This document shows positions 25,832 to 34,333 of a stretch of DNA of 64,000 bases, piece after piece. The position numbers and the translations under genes were made by a program. Within the stretch, counting starts at the first letter, position 1, and each line of letters opens with the position of its first letter. Source of the stretch: Acidimicrobiales bacterium (lineage in GTDB: Bacteria; Actinomycetota; Acidimicrobiia; Acidimicrobiales; Poriferisodalaceae); contig JAAZYR010000003.1 of assembly GCA_014239555.1 (NCBI GenBank), positions 186,001-250,000 on the forward strand, written 5' to 3'. Below the pieces are notes generated by a model. That model saw nothing but the letters and a program-made list of their open reading frames with translations, was not told the DNA's origin and did not search any database.

Positions 25832-26944
25832 CTAGTTAGCCCAGTAGTCCTCAGCGACTTCTGACACCAGCCTCAGTTTCGCCCATTGGTCTTCTTCGGT
25901 GAGAAGGTTGCCTTCGAGAATTGAAGCGAATCCACATTGTGGGCTAATGCCGAGTCGAGAAGGGTCGACATATTGGGTCGCTTGATCTAAACGGCGTTTC
26001 AATAGATCTGGCGATTCCAGTTCAGGGCGTTTGCTTGTGACCAAGCCCAGCACTATCGAAGTAGATGCGGGGATGAGTTTCAAAGGCTCAAAGTCGCCTG
26101 AACGTTCATCATCGAATTCGAGAAAAAAGACATCAACATCGAGATGGGGGAACACCTGCTCGGCAATGGCTGCATAACCACCGGACACCGCCCAAGTTGA
26201 TCTCGCATTGCCGCGGCAAATATGCAAACCGACCGTTGTAGAGCTGGCCCGCTCGGACACCGCTGCGTTCGTCGCATCTATGTATTCTTTGAGGAGGTTC
26301 TCCGGGTTTTCACCGTCACTTCGCATTTTTGCCGTTGCTGTTGGGTCGCAAAAGAAACTCAGGATCGGGTCGTCAATTTGGATGAAGTTACAACCCAAGT
26401 TTTCCAGACCTACGATCTCTGATCTGTAAACCTGCGTTACATCGTCCCAGAATTGTTCTCGGTTTGGGTATATCGACTCATCGATAGCGTTGACCCCATA
26501 TTGGAAATGGAAACGGCTGGGGGCAGGAATCGTAACTTTTGTCGCACGGTTGGTGAGGTCGGCGACGAAGTTGTAGTTGTTGCCCATAATTGCATCCCCG
26601 GGGTGGCCCAAAGGCTGCGCCGTGCGTACCAGTTTTGGGATATAGGCATCGACCTTTTCGGCCACGTTGCCGGCGAAAGGTGACTGAGTGGCCTCGAACA
26701 GTTCAATTCCCTCAACGTACGGTATGAAACCAGACCACCACACGTCTCGCCGAAACTCGCCGTCGGTAATTACACCGATACCCGTTTCCTCTTGCTGGCG
26801 CACCAAGACGCGGATGGCGTCGTCTTCAACGGAACGCCGGGCTGCTTCGTCTAGTTCGCCCCGTGCGAACGATTTCCATGCCTGCGTCACCGACGGAGGG
26901 CGAAGCAAGCTCCCGACTTGATCGGCGCGGTTGACAAGTGTCAT
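25832..26944 (-). CDS. Cobalamin-independent methionine synthase C-terminal-like methyltransferase
   Basis: A 370-residue zinc protein of the MetE C-terminal/UROD-like family. Zinc ligands are visible as His241 and Cys243 in GLHICRGN, Glu276 in VFFLEFDDERSG and Cys337 in SPQCGFAS, the standard set. Related stand-alone proteins include core methionine synthases and epoxyalkane:CoM transferase, so a thiol is the likely methyl or alkyl acceptor. The N-terminal MTLVNRADQVGSLLRP matches such stand-alone members. The ATG at 26944 has GAGAGG about six bases upstream. It lies 57 bases after LigB in what seems one operon; a role in passing on a methyl group from a methoxylated aromatic is a guess from context. 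Confidence 0.84.
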   Translation of the reverse strand: MTLVNRADQVGSLLRPPSVTQAWKSFARGELDEAARRSVEDDAIRVLVRQQEETGIGVITDGEFRRDVWWSGFIPYVEGIELFEATQSPFAGNVAEKVDAYIPKLVRTAQPLGHPGDAIMGNNYNFVADLTNRATKVTIPAPSRFHFQYGVNAIDESIYPNREQFWDDVTQVYRSEIVGLENLGCNFIQIDDPILSFFCDPTATAKMRSDGENPENLLKEYIDATNAAVSERASSTTVGLHICRGNARSTWAVSGGYAAIAEQVFPHLDVDVFFLEFDDERSGDFEPLKLIPASTSIVLGLVTSKRPELESPDLLKRRLDQATQYVDPSRLGISPQCGFASILEGNLLTEEDQWAKLRLVSEVAEDYWAN

Positions 26945-27001
26945 GGGTACCTCTCGCATTTGGTGCGTGGATTCGTCATGGAGAACAGCAAAAGTTGCGA
27001 T

Positions 27002-27829
27002 TTAGGCTGACTCGAAACAAACGAGTCCATATCCCGTCAGCATGGGGGCGAAGTAAGCGCGATGAATATTGCGGACTCGTGACCCCATGGCGCCGCGCAT
27101 TACCAACCACATGATGACCTCAACTGATTCAGCGCCCCCTCTCTGCATGTAGTCCAAATGATTCAGTTCACACAAGGCTTCTGGCTCGCTTTCCAGAAGA
27201 TCTAAGAATTCGTTATCCCAATCTGGGGCAAGATGACCAAAGTCTGTGCCATGTAATTGGTGAGACATTCCTCCTGTTGCGATGATCACAATTCGCGCAT
27301 CCCGAAAAGACGTGACGGCGCGACCTATCGCTGCGCCAATATTGAAGCAACGCTGAGCTGTTGGCAGTGGATGTTGGATCACGTTTACGGCTAGCGGGAC
27401 GATTGGCGTTTCCCAAGGAGGGGGCATAAGGAACGGCAAAATTGAATAAACCCCGTGGTCAACCACCATTTCTTGACAGATAGTTGGGTCAAATTCGTCT
27501 GCCACCAAACTTCTCGCTATATGCCAGCCGAGATCGCTATCGCCTTGAAGATCGGGCAAAGGTCGCTTTCCCCAACCCTCGTCAGCTTGAGCGAAGGTGT
27601 TTGCGACACCCAACGCGAATGTTGGGTAAGCATCAAAAAAGAATTGGTTTACATGGTCGTTGTAGACAACTACAAGAGCATCAGGCTCTAATGCTTTGAG
27701 CCACTCGGCCGCAGGTTCGTAACTCTTGAAAATGTCGCGCCAAACGGGGTCCTCGCCTTTGCCTTCGTCATATGCACGGGCAAGAGATGGAGCGTGGCTG
27801 ACACCGATCCCACCAACTATTTGGCCCAT
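27002..27829 (-). CDS. LigB-type class III extradiol dioxygenase, catalytic subunit
   Basis: A 275-residue class III extradiol ring-cleavage dioxygenase. Iron ligands fit His12 in GVSHAPS, His59 in YNDHVNQ and Glu234 in GGAESVEV; the acid/base His is His190 in GGMSHQL, and His125 lies in VDHGVYS. These are the residues expected for LigB and related protocatechuate 4,5- or gallate dioxygenases. It opens catechol-type rings between hydroxyl and neighbour carbon. The ATG shares one base with the stop of the LigA gene (TAATG), so translation is coupled. It follows HpaB-like and LigA-like genes and precedes the MetE-like gene. The true diol substrate is unknown. Confidence 0.87.
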   Translation of the reverse strand: MGQIVGGIGVSHAPSLARAYDEGKGEDPVWRDIFKSYEPAAEWLKALEPDALVVVYNDHVNQFFFDAYPTFALGVANTFAQADEGWGKRPLPDLQGDSDLGWHIARSLVADEFDPTICQEMVVDHGVYSILPFLMPPPWETPIVPLAVNVIQHPLPTAQRCFNIGAAIGRAVTSFRDARIVIIATGGMSHQLHGTDFGHLAPDWDNEFLDLLESEPEALCELNHLDYMQRGGAESVEVIMWLVMRGAMGSRVRNIHRAYFAPMLTGYGLVCFESA

Positions 27830-28161
27830 TACTTTGACCGTTTTTGTGGTGGGCGTGTTGCCATGAACTGGGTAAGCGTTTCGCCGCGCATTTCTGCGCC
27901 CACCTCCAACAGATTTGAACCGACGGTTGCAGCAATTTTTAGGAACACGTACACGTTGCCACCAGCCTCCACCATCCCCGTCCAGTCGCGGTTTTTAACC
28001 AATTTTGTTTCGGCGTCTGTCAAATCAAAACGGCGACAATAAGCAGGTTCGTCGGCAAGAAAATTTGCTCTGTTGGCCGGATCGATGAGGCTGGCTGACA
28101 ACTTGTTCAAACGGTACCCAGCCATGGACCGCTCACCGGTGAATACCGTCATCTGGACCAT
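27829..28161 (-). CDS. LigA-type small subunit of extradiol dioxygenase
   Basis: A 110-residue LigA-family small helical subunit. The region GYRLNKLSASLIDPANRANFLADEPAYCRRFDLTDAETKLVKNRDW is the family core, followed by GGNVYVFLKIAATVG. LigA forms the lid over the LigB active site. The ATG at 28161 was chosen for its G-rich site four bases upstream; a TTG at 28236 and ATGs at 28152 and 28125 are possible. Its stop overlaps the LigB start. It lies downstream of the HpaB-like gene after 81 bases. This order supports hydroxylation followed by ring opening. Confidence 0.83.
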   Translation of the reverse strand: MVQMTVFTGERSMAGYRLNKLSASLIDPANRANFLADEPAYCRRFDLTDAETKLVKNRDWTGMVEAGGNVYVFLKIAATVGSNLLEVGAEMRGETLTQFMATRPPQKRSK

Positions 28162-28242
28162 CTGACCCCCCAGTTCATCTGGCACAGTACTTGCGGTCGT
28201 GGCTGAATGGCAGAGTTGGGCTCTCAAGCAAGCCAACCCGAG

Positions 28243-29709
28243 TCATGAGACTCCGCCATCATCAAGTCGTTCAAGGAGTTGGTCAATCCGCTCCTTATAG
28301 GGGGTTTTGTCGTAGAGGTTGAACAAAGCTCCGGCTAAACGAACCGGATCGCCGGAGTAATAGCGTTCGTAAAGCTGCTGGCGGCCCGAGAACCCTGATG
28401 ATGAAGCATCCCAGGCGAGTCGAAATAGGCGTATGCGGTCCCTGCTACTCGAATTGACACTCTGGAAATAAAGATCGATATCGTCCGCGCGTGGTCCGGT
28501 GAGTTCGGCAAACGATGGGGTTGCAGCGAGCCCTCCCGCGCCGATGATTTGGATAATTTCACACATGCGTTGGAAAGCTTGAGGAAATGTTTGGCGCACC
28601 GTCCAAAGGGGTAAAGAGGCCGGGTACGAAAACCCATTATCTCTTACCAATGGGTCCGCCTCTGCAGCCACAAGTGCAGCTCGTAATTGCTCGGTGAAGA
28701 CGATTAACTCGCTCAACATCCCTTGGACATGCAAAAACTGATCCGCATTGGTTGATTCAGCGACGCGGAAGGCTAACCCCATCATAAATTCGGCCTTCGC
28801 GAGGTTTTTTATCGAGAATTGATGCATGACTTGTTCCATCGCACCGGTGCGGTTGAACAACCCATTACACATTTCGACGTCTCGGTAGATAAAGGTCCGT
28901 TCCCAGGGAACCAAAACGTCGTCGAAGATGACGGTGCCATCGATTTCATCAAGTCGTCCGCTGAGTGGATGATCCATTTCAGACGCAGCAGCCATCGGGG
29001 TTAGTGACGGGCGGCAAATAAATCTCATGCCGGGGGTAGCGATCGGTAGGGCAAAACAGAATGCAAACTTTTCCGCATCTGAATTGGCAGGAAGGTAACT
29101 CGAAGGGGCGACAAGTATTTCGTCGCTGTGCGCACACAACGTGGCAACCATCCGAGCGCCTCTAACTATCCAGCCAGTTGGGGTTTCTTCAACAACGTGG
29201 GCTGCCACATCATTGTCTTGCTCCTCTACCGGTCGGGATCGGTCGTATTGGGGTGTTACTAAGGTGTGGGTGAGGACAAGGTCTTTTTCACGGATCTCCT
29301 CGTAATAGCGCCGTAAGTAATCTCCGTAGGGTCGGTCTCCGCGTTGAAAGTCTTGCCAACACATAGCGAGACCCGTGACCATGATGTTCATAAAATCGGC
29401 AGAACGTCCGAACATCCCAGAGGTGTGGTCCATCCACCGTTTCACCATTTGGCGGCGTTTTTCCAGATCTTCGCGAGAACGAGGTTCGATAAACGACAAC
29501 CCGACCCGGTCACCGGTTGTTGGTGACTCATATGTCATCTCATCGACAAGGTCCGGATCGAGTTGGAGGTCGTACAGCTCAGCGATAGAGAGTGCTGCGC
29601 CGCGAAAACGAGGGTCCGTTGTCACGTCAGCTATGCGTTCACCGTCAACCCAAATCTCTCGTGAGTCACCGAGCCCGCTTAAATATTCATCACCGCTTCG
29701 TGCACCCAT
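28243..29709 (-). CDS. HpaB-family flavin-dependent aromatic monooxygenase
   Basis: A 488-residue protein of the 4-hydroxyphenylacetate 3-monooxygenase (HpaB) family. N-terminal GDEYLSGLGDSREIWVDGERIADVTTDPRF is typical, as are VLTHTLVTPQYDRSRPVEEQ with the conserved flavin region, GWIVRGARMVATLCAHSDEILV and GTVIFDDVLVPWERTFIYRDVEM. The C-terminus holds IIQIIGAGGLAATPSFAEL. It is much closer to classical HpaB than the protein at 18628. It probably adds a hydroxyl group ortho to a phenol using FADH2 from a separate reductase, absent here. The ATG at 29709 is preferred over a TTG 21 bases upstream. LigA and LigB follow, giving a hydroxylate-and-cleave operon. Confidence 0.88.
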   Translation of the reverse strand: MGARSGDEYLSGLGDSREIWVDGERIADVTTDPRFRGAALSIAELYDLQLDPDLVDEMTYESPTTGDRVGLSFIEPRSREDLEKRRQMVKRWMDHTSGMFGRSADFMNIMVTGLAMCWQDFQRGDRPYGDYLRRYYEEIREKDLVLTHTLVTPQYDRSRPVEEQDNDVAAHVVEETPTGWIVRGARMVATLCAHSDEILVAPSSYLPANSDAEKFAFCFALPIATPGMRFICRPSLTPMAAASEMDHPLSGRLDEIDGTVIFDDVLVPWERTFIYRDVEMCNGLFNRTGAMEQVMHQFSIKNLAKAEFMMGLAFRVAESTNADQFLHVQGMLSELIVFTEQLRAALVAAEADPLVRDNGFSYPASLPLWTVRQTFPQAFQRMCEIIQIIGAGGLAATPSFAELTGPRADDIDLYFQSVNSSSRDRIRLFRLAWDASSSGFSGRQQLYERYYSGDPVRLAGALFNLYDKTPYKERIDQLLERLDDGGVS

Positions 29710-29804
29710 GCGCCGAGATGCTAAACGCAATGGTTGGGGTGGTGCCGTTGACGCGACCCCGCAGGCAACTTCTGAGGAGCTGAATGTGTCAGCTTTGTTG
29801 ATGT

Positions 29805-30215
29805 TTACTTGTTCTGAAGTTGATCAAGTAAGCCGCCGCTGTCGCTAACGATGTGGCCTTCAACGACTTTGTTGTTGCGAATTGTGAAGATGGCTACAGC
29901 GTGACGTTCAACCTCGTTTCCTGATGGTTCGACACCCATGAACGTTCCGGTGTGGACACCTCTCAGGATGTATCTGACAGCGACTGATTCACCGTCGCTG
30001 ACCATTTGCTGAATTTCAAATCGTGCATCGGTAAGCGCGGAGTGATATTTCTTCAACGATTCGATGTGTTCAGCTAGCGAATTAGCCGATGGACCCCCGT
30101 AACCGTGACGCACATAATCTTCGGTAAATGATGCCTCCACCACCGAAATGTTTTGCTGGTTGAAGCCGTCCTCCATTATGTGACGAATCAGCTCTTTTGC
30201 TTGTTCCGGCGTCAA
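29805..30215 (-). CDS. SnoaL-like polyketide cyclase/ester cyclase family protein
   Basis: A 136-residue SnoaL-type protein. It starts with LTPEQAKELIRHIMEDGFNQQN, then FTEDYVRHGYGGPSANSLAEHIESLKKYHSAL, and DARFEIQQMVSDGESVAVRYILRGVHTGTFMGVEPSGNEVE, which is the conserved SnoaL tail. Characterised members close rings by aldol condensation, but many related proteins have other or no known reactions. The TTG at 30215 was chosen because AGGGGG lies five bases upstream and the family core begins here. An upstream GTG would overlap the methyltransferase. It lies between the HpaB-like operon and a methyltransferase on the same strand. Confidence 0.82.
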   Translation of the reverse strand: MTPEQAKELIRHIMEDGFNQQNISVVEASFTEDYVRHGYGGPSANSLAEHIESLKKYHSALTDARFEIQQMVSDGESVAVRYILRGVHTGTFMGVEPSGNEVERHAVAIFTIRNNKVVEGHIVSDSGGLLDQLQNK

Positions 30216-30297
30216 ACCGACCCCCTGGTAGTGGTTTGACAACGATAGTCGTGTCTCCCCAGGGTGAGGCCACTTCGGTAAACCGTCACGGTGGTCG

Positions 30298-30954
30298 TTA
30301 TGCCTTATGCCCCCAGACGGCGTACAACGGATCACCTGGTTCGGTGAGAGGAGTTCTTAGTTCGGCGCGGAGATCAGCCCAAGGTCCCGTGCGGCGGTAG
30401 TACTCACCGACGATTGACACGTGTCCCTCGTCATCGGTCTGTCCCCATCCCCGGATTGCTTTTGTCGGAAAACACCGATTTGAGAAACTATTCACAAAGA
30501 GCCCGCCCTTTCGAATTATTCGGTAGACCTCAGCGAACACTTCAAGGGGACGCACCAGGTAGTCGACGGAGACACAGCACACAACGGCATCAAAATAGTT
30601 ATCGTCGAACGGGAGATGAGGATCCAGGTTGAGATCATGTTGGTGCCATGATGAAGCTTGCGAGTTGCTTGTCAACTCATCCCCATTCATTCCCAGAACC
30701 ACCAATTCTTCGGGTACCTCAACGAAATGGCTTACCCACGAGCTCATGAGATCCAGCACTCTGCCGTTGATCTCGAGTTCTCGGTATAAATCACCCACTG
30801 CGGCGATAGCGCGATCATCGATATGGGTCACCATTCGAGGCGCAACATAAAAGTTGTTGTCGTTAGTCGAGTCGGCGCGATCAAAGAACCCGGGAGGGAA
30901 CCCTTCGTAGCGGGCATGGGCATAGGGGTTGTCGTCTGTGTTGTCGGTATCCAT
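30298..30954 (-). CDS. SAM-dependent methyltransferase-like protein
   Basis: A 218-residue protein with a methyltransferase type 11 layout. LEINGRVLDLMSSWVSHF is the first strand and takes the place of the usual glycine-rich SAM loop (D-L-M-S-S instead of E/D-x-G-x-G), so SAM binding may be weak or altered. Then come VVLGMNGDEL, HDLNLDPHLPFDDNYFDAVVCCVSVDYLVRP and a helix before RIIRKGGLFVNSFSNRCFP, which are more typical. Substrate unknown; it may be a small-molecule methylase. The ATG at 30954 is chosen over a TTG two codons earlier. It follows a VOC gene after 21 bases and precedes the SnoaL gene on the same strand. Confidence 0.78.
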   Translation of the reverse strand: MDTDNTDDNPYAHARYEGFPPGFFDRADSTNDNNFYVAPRMVTHIDDRAIAAVGDLYRELEINGRVLDLMSSWVSHFVEVPEELVVLGMNGDELTSNSQASSWHQHDLNLDPHLPFDDNYFDAVVCCVSVDYLVRPLEVFAEVYRIIRKGGLFVNSFSNRCFPTKAIRGWGQTDDEGHVSIVGEYYRRTGPWADLRAELRTPLTEPGDPLYAVWGHKA

Positions 30955-30975
30955 GGTCAAGGTGTCTGTGTTACC

Positions 30976-31356
30976 TCAAGAGCTCAGTCGCTTGGCGAAA
31001 CTCAAGTCATGGCCTGAAGGATCAGAAATGGGGAAGAACCGTTCCCCCCAGGGAGCATCCCGAGGTTCTTGCGACGGTTTGAGACCACAATCCAATGCTC
31101 TTTGGTGTACGACGTCAACATCGTCAACATAAAAAATTACCCGTCCCCACCAATTGTTTGGCGCATCAGTTGTCTCGGTTGCCCACAAGTTCACAAAACA
31201 AGATCCGGAACGTAATGTCACAAATGAATCGGATGGGGAACCGTAGGTAACCGCAAAGCCAAGACCTTCGTAAAAAGCAACTGACTCGGGCATCCCCACA
31301 GTTGCAAGTGTTATGGCGTCAATGCGTTCGACGTGTCCTATTTGAGAAGAGGTCAT
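30976..31356 (-). CDS. VOC/glyoxalase-like protein
   Basis: A 126-residue single VOC module pair. VERIDAITLATVGMPESVAFYEGLGFAVTYG is the usual start, and VIFYVDDVDVVHQRALDCG, PWGERFFPISDPSGHDLSFAKR the second half. The C-terminal metal Glu position is occupied by Asp in GHDLSF, and the first His is absent, so the metal site may be incomplete. The family covers glyoxalases, fosfomycin and bleomycin binding proteins and dioxygenases. The start is ATG 31356; a TTG two codons upstream is equally plausible. It lies between a crotonase and a methyltransferase gene, all on the minus strand. Confidence 0.8.
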   Translation of the reverse strand: MTSSQIGHVERIDAITLATVGMPESVAFYEGLGFAVTYGSPSDSFVTLRSGSCFVNLWATETTDAPNNWWGRVIFYVDDVDVVHQRALDCGLKPSQEPRDAPWGERFFPISDPSGHDLSFAKRLSS

Positions 31357-31398
31357 CTCCAACTCATTTGAAAAAATTTGATTGGACGGGTTGCGTCA

Positions 31399-32214
31399 TC
31401 ATGAATCATCAAAGGCTCCGTGCCGTCCCTCGCCCGAACTGAAGCGGCCGGCGCCCGATATCCCTTCAGCTTCGAGCACGTGTTGGCTGTTGTGCCACTC
31501 CTGGGTAAGGGCATCCCTGAGCGACAAGCCGTGTTGTCTTCGTGCCGATCGGCGGTCAGCACGAGCACACAATTGAGGAAACGAAGCGATCTGATGAGCT
31601 AATTCTTCTGCTTTTTGTCGAGAATGTCCTTCAGGTACCACGTATTCACATAATCCGAGTCGCTCACACTCCTCGGCCATTACTTGTCGTCCCGTCAAGA
31701 TAAGTTCCAAAGCTCTTCCCTCTCCCACTAGACGAGGTAGCCGCACAGTTCCCCCGTCGATCAGCGGAATTCCCCAGCGTCGGCAGTACACCCCCAAATA
31801 CGCGGACTGTTCCATGACCCGAAAATCGCACCAGAGTGCCAATTCCATTCCACCAGCAACTGCGGGCCCCGCGATTGCTGCGATTACAGGTTTATCGAGA
31901 TCAAGTCGGCTTGGCCCCATGGCGCCCATCGGAATATCAGCCCCATTTCCGTGATCACCTCCGTCGGCGGGAATAGCGAAATCTGACAGCGGGTTCGGGT
32001 CGTCTAAAGAAGCAGCGTGCTTTAGATCCCACCCAGCGCAGAACGCGCCTCCTTCTCCCCAGAAAACAGCCACATTGGCTTCAGCGTCGCTCTCAAACTC
32101 AAGAAAAGCCTCATAAAGGGCTTCGGCGCTACCGGGGTCCATTGCATTACGTGTCTCAGCCCGGGAATGGATCACAGTCCAAACCGGGCCCGACTTCTCG
32201 ATACGAACTGTCAT
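31399..32214 (-). CDS. Enoyl-CoA hydratase/isomerase (crotonase) family protein
   Basis: A 271-residue crotonase. GGAFCAGWDLKHAAS at about 55-69 supplies one oxyanion site, IAAIAGPAVAGGMELALWCDFRVM near 110-133 the other. In YCRRWGIPLIDGGTVRLPRLVGEG, the first catalytic Glu of classical hydratases (in the FGQPE-type segment) is not seen, while ALELILTGR keeps the second Glu position. It may therefore be an isomerase, a C-C hydrolase or a one-glutamate crotonase rather than a classical hydratase. The ATG at 32214 follows GGAGAGG with seven bases between. It leads the minus-strand group ending at the SnoaL gene. Confidence 0.85.
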   Translation of the reverse strand: MTVRIEKSGPVWTVIHSRAETRNAMDPGSAEALYEAFLEFESDAEANVAVFWGEGGAFCAGWDLKHAASLDDPNPLSDFAIPADGGDHGNGADIPMGAMGPSRLDLDKPVIAAIAGPAVAGGMELALWCDFRVMEQSAYLGVYCRRWGIPLIDGGTVRLPRLVGEGRALELILTGRQVMAEECERLGLCEYVVPEGHSRQKAEELAHQIASFPQLCARADRRSARRQHGLSLRDALTQEWHNSQHVLEAEGISGAGRFSSGEGRHGAFDDS

Positions 32215-32433
32215 GTCCCAACCTCTCCACTGTGGGGTGTCACCGGGATTGCCCGATAGATGGTTGTCGCTGGCCTACCTGAGAAATCGCGTGGGTGATT
32301 GTTCGGCGAGCCTAGAACAGGTCAGAGGACAACCCTCTCGGTTTACATCGGTTCAGATCCGTTGTCACCGATTTGGTCTGGGCTCAGCCAGAGGTGGTCT
32401 AGCGTCGAACCGTCGAACATCCAAGGAGACTTT

Positions 32434-32793
32434 GTGGATCTTTCTAATTTCAACGCAATGCTCGAAAGCAATGCGGCCAATTTGAGGTCAACGTGGCGCA
32501 ACTATTCTTTAAGTTCTAGTGCTCTGGTCGCTGTCATTGTCTTTGGTGGCGAACATTTAGACGGCAAACGCCCGATGATGGTTTTTGCGATCATCGGAGT
32601 GCATTTGCTCGCCATCCTGAGTTCTGATGGGCAAATGGCACAGTTTCAGGCGTTGCGCAAAGACATGCCTGAGGAGATGGCGAGTTCAGCTGTTGGACGG
32701 GAATGGGTCAAGCAGCCCCTAGGAGCTTTCCGTGTCATTGGAGCGGTTATGAGCATTGCGATAACCGTCACAATGTTGATGGCACTTCAATAG
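32434..32793 (+). CDS. Small membrane protein of unknown family
   Basis: I do not recognise this 119-residue protein. It has a polar N-terminus, hydrophobic segments LSSSALVAVIVFGGEH (about 26-41) and MMVFAIIGVHLLAILSS (about 48-64), a charged helix MAQFQALRKDMPEEMASSAVGREW, and a final segment IGAVMSIAITVTMLMALQ, so three short helices are likely. The GTG at 32434 is well supported by AAGGAG five bases upstream; the frame is open earlier but without a site. It is divergent from the crotonase and convergent with the YHYH lipoprotein. Confidence 0.72.
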   Translation: MDLSNFNAMLESNAANLRSTWRNYSLSSSALVAVIVFGGEHLDGKRPMMVFAIIGVHLLAILSSDGQMAQFQALRKDMPEEMASSAVGREWVKQPLGAFRVIGAVMSIAITVTMLMALQ

Positions 32794-32874
32794 TCCAGTT
32801 TCCAAGGGCAACGACATTCTCAATTGGCAACAAGTGATTCGAGCGCGCCTTTACGCTTATTGAGCGTCAATTGC

Positions 32875-34056
32875 TTAGCGGCTGGCTTCGAGAGCGAACA
32901 AAAGATCTTCGATGCTTACCCCGAGCAGTAACGCGGCCGCGCCATGGTCAGGAGGAGGCGGCCCCAATGCGGCACGGAGGTTTCCTTCGGTGACCCCTAG
33001 CTGTGCTGCCGCGACAGCCAAGTTCGGTTGCCCTGGCTGGCTATCTCGTGGGCCAGTGCCGTCGCGTTGCATGATTTCGGTGAATTCACCTTTGAGACAC
33101 CTACTGATATATGGGTACTCATCGGTGATGACGTACGCGTACTGACCATTGATTACCGTCCCATTGCATTCATCAAGGTCTGCATACCCCTCAACGTATT
33201 CCCAATCAGATGTGTAGGTCCCATCGGGGTTGGTCCCGCCGACTGCTATCTCTGGGCCCTGACCTGGCCCGAGGCTTACTTGGCAATTGCTGCCAGTTCT
33301 AAGAGTTTTTGAAAGCCGATAACTGGAGGTGTAGTCATCTTTCGTCGATATATAGATGAGGTGTCCATCTGCTGCGAATCCGACGTGGATGAGTTCACTC
33401 TTTGCATTGTTGTGTGTATCGGCAAGCAAGTCCGACAACCCGTGATAGTGATAGGCACCGGTGGGTTGTACGTGGGCGTTGTTGAAATCCATTCCAAGGT
33501 TGAACGTGTTTTGGAGGCCCTCAACCCTAAAAGTTTCACCGGTCGCACAACTCACTGATTCAGCAGTTCCCGGTTCAAACTTGACGCCGTTTACTGCGAC
33601 ACCGGGAATGTGTACCTCTTGCGCGATGCCTGTGTAAACAGGGTCGGTTGTGTACTTGTATGTTGCAGACTGAGCGGAGATGGTATTCGGGTTGCCCGAG
33701 TTAGGGAACACTCCTGTTTTGTGATTTGGTAGTGCGTTTGTGGTGATGGTTCGCACACCGTTCGACAACGTCACCATTGTTTCCGTCCCGAATACGGGAT
33801 CAGATACCTCATAGTCATTCAGGTAAGTCCCAGACGTCTCTTCTGGATGGTCATGGGAGTGATCGTTTGTCGTTGTTTGGGTTGTTGGCTGAGTTTCGGT
33901 TGTTTCTTCGGGGTGATCGTGGGAGTGATCGTTTGTCGTTGTTTGGGTTGTTGGCTGAGATGAGGTCCCACCATCTGAACAAGCGACCATTGACATACCC
34001 AACCCAATTGCGATGGTCAATGTGGCACATAACTTGCGTGCTCTGAAACTGGGCAT
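32875..34056 (-). CDS. YHYH-domain secreted lipoprotein with His-rich repeats
   Basis: A 393-residue exported protein. A basic start (MPSFRARKL) and a hydrophobic stretch end in MSMVAC, a lipobox-like site, followed by a Thr/His-rich linker with two 22-residue repeats (each containing NDHSHDHPEET). The main domain carries QPTGAYHYHGLSDLL, the motif that names the YHYH family, plus SELIHVGFAADGHLIY and NGQYAYVITDEYPYISRCLKGE. The family has no agreed function; the His-rich parts could bind metal. The last 50 residues repeat an LGVTEGNLRAALG / LGVSIEDLLFALE helical motif. The ATG at 34056 was chosen because the signal peptide begins there; an open frame reaches 34320. It stands alone. Confidence 0.82.
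   Translation of the reverse strand: MPSFRARKLCATLTIAIGLGMSMVACSDGGTSSQPTTQTTTNDHSHDHPEETTETQPTTQTTTNDHSHDHPEETSGTYLNDYEVSDPVFGTETMVTLSNGVRTITTNALPNHKTGVFPNSGNPNTISAQSATYKYTTDPVYTGIAQEVHIPGVAVNGVKFEPGTAESVSCATGETFRVEGLQNTFNLGMDFNNAHVQPTGAYHYHGLSDLLADTHNNAKSELIHVGFAADGHLIYISTKDDYTSSYRLSKTLRTGSNCQVSLGPGQGPEIAVGGTNPDGTYTSDWEYVEGYADLDECNGTVINGQYAYVITDEYPYISRCLKGEFTEIMQRDGTGPRDSQPGQPNLAVAAAQLGVTEGNLRAALGPPPPDHGAAALLLGVSIEDLLFALEASR
33849..33960. repeat. 66-bp tandem duplication in the YHYH lipoprotein gene
   Basis: Two near-identical units start at about 33851 and 33917, 66 bases apart, differing at very few positions. They encode the two QPTTQTTTNDHSHDHPEET copies in frame. The near identity at DNA level suggests recent duplication. 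Confidence 0.85.
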
Positions 34057-34333
34057 AGGTCCACTATCGCTGCCCAAAATCAAAATTGGCAGTTCACCTT
34101 CGTGATTCTCAGAAAAAGTTAATGCAGTGGCATGGGGAGCCCGCAAATCCCGGTTCGGTGTGACATTGCGGTTCTCGCTGGGTCTTTGATCCGATTTAGT
34201 CGCCGCACTATCAGCCCGAGAAACGATGGCACCCGACCAACCCTTCATAACCCAGCATCTACGATCCAAAAGGCACCGATTGGCGTGGCGTGACACGCTC
34301 TGGCTTAGGTGTCTCACCACAGGGAAGTGAAAG

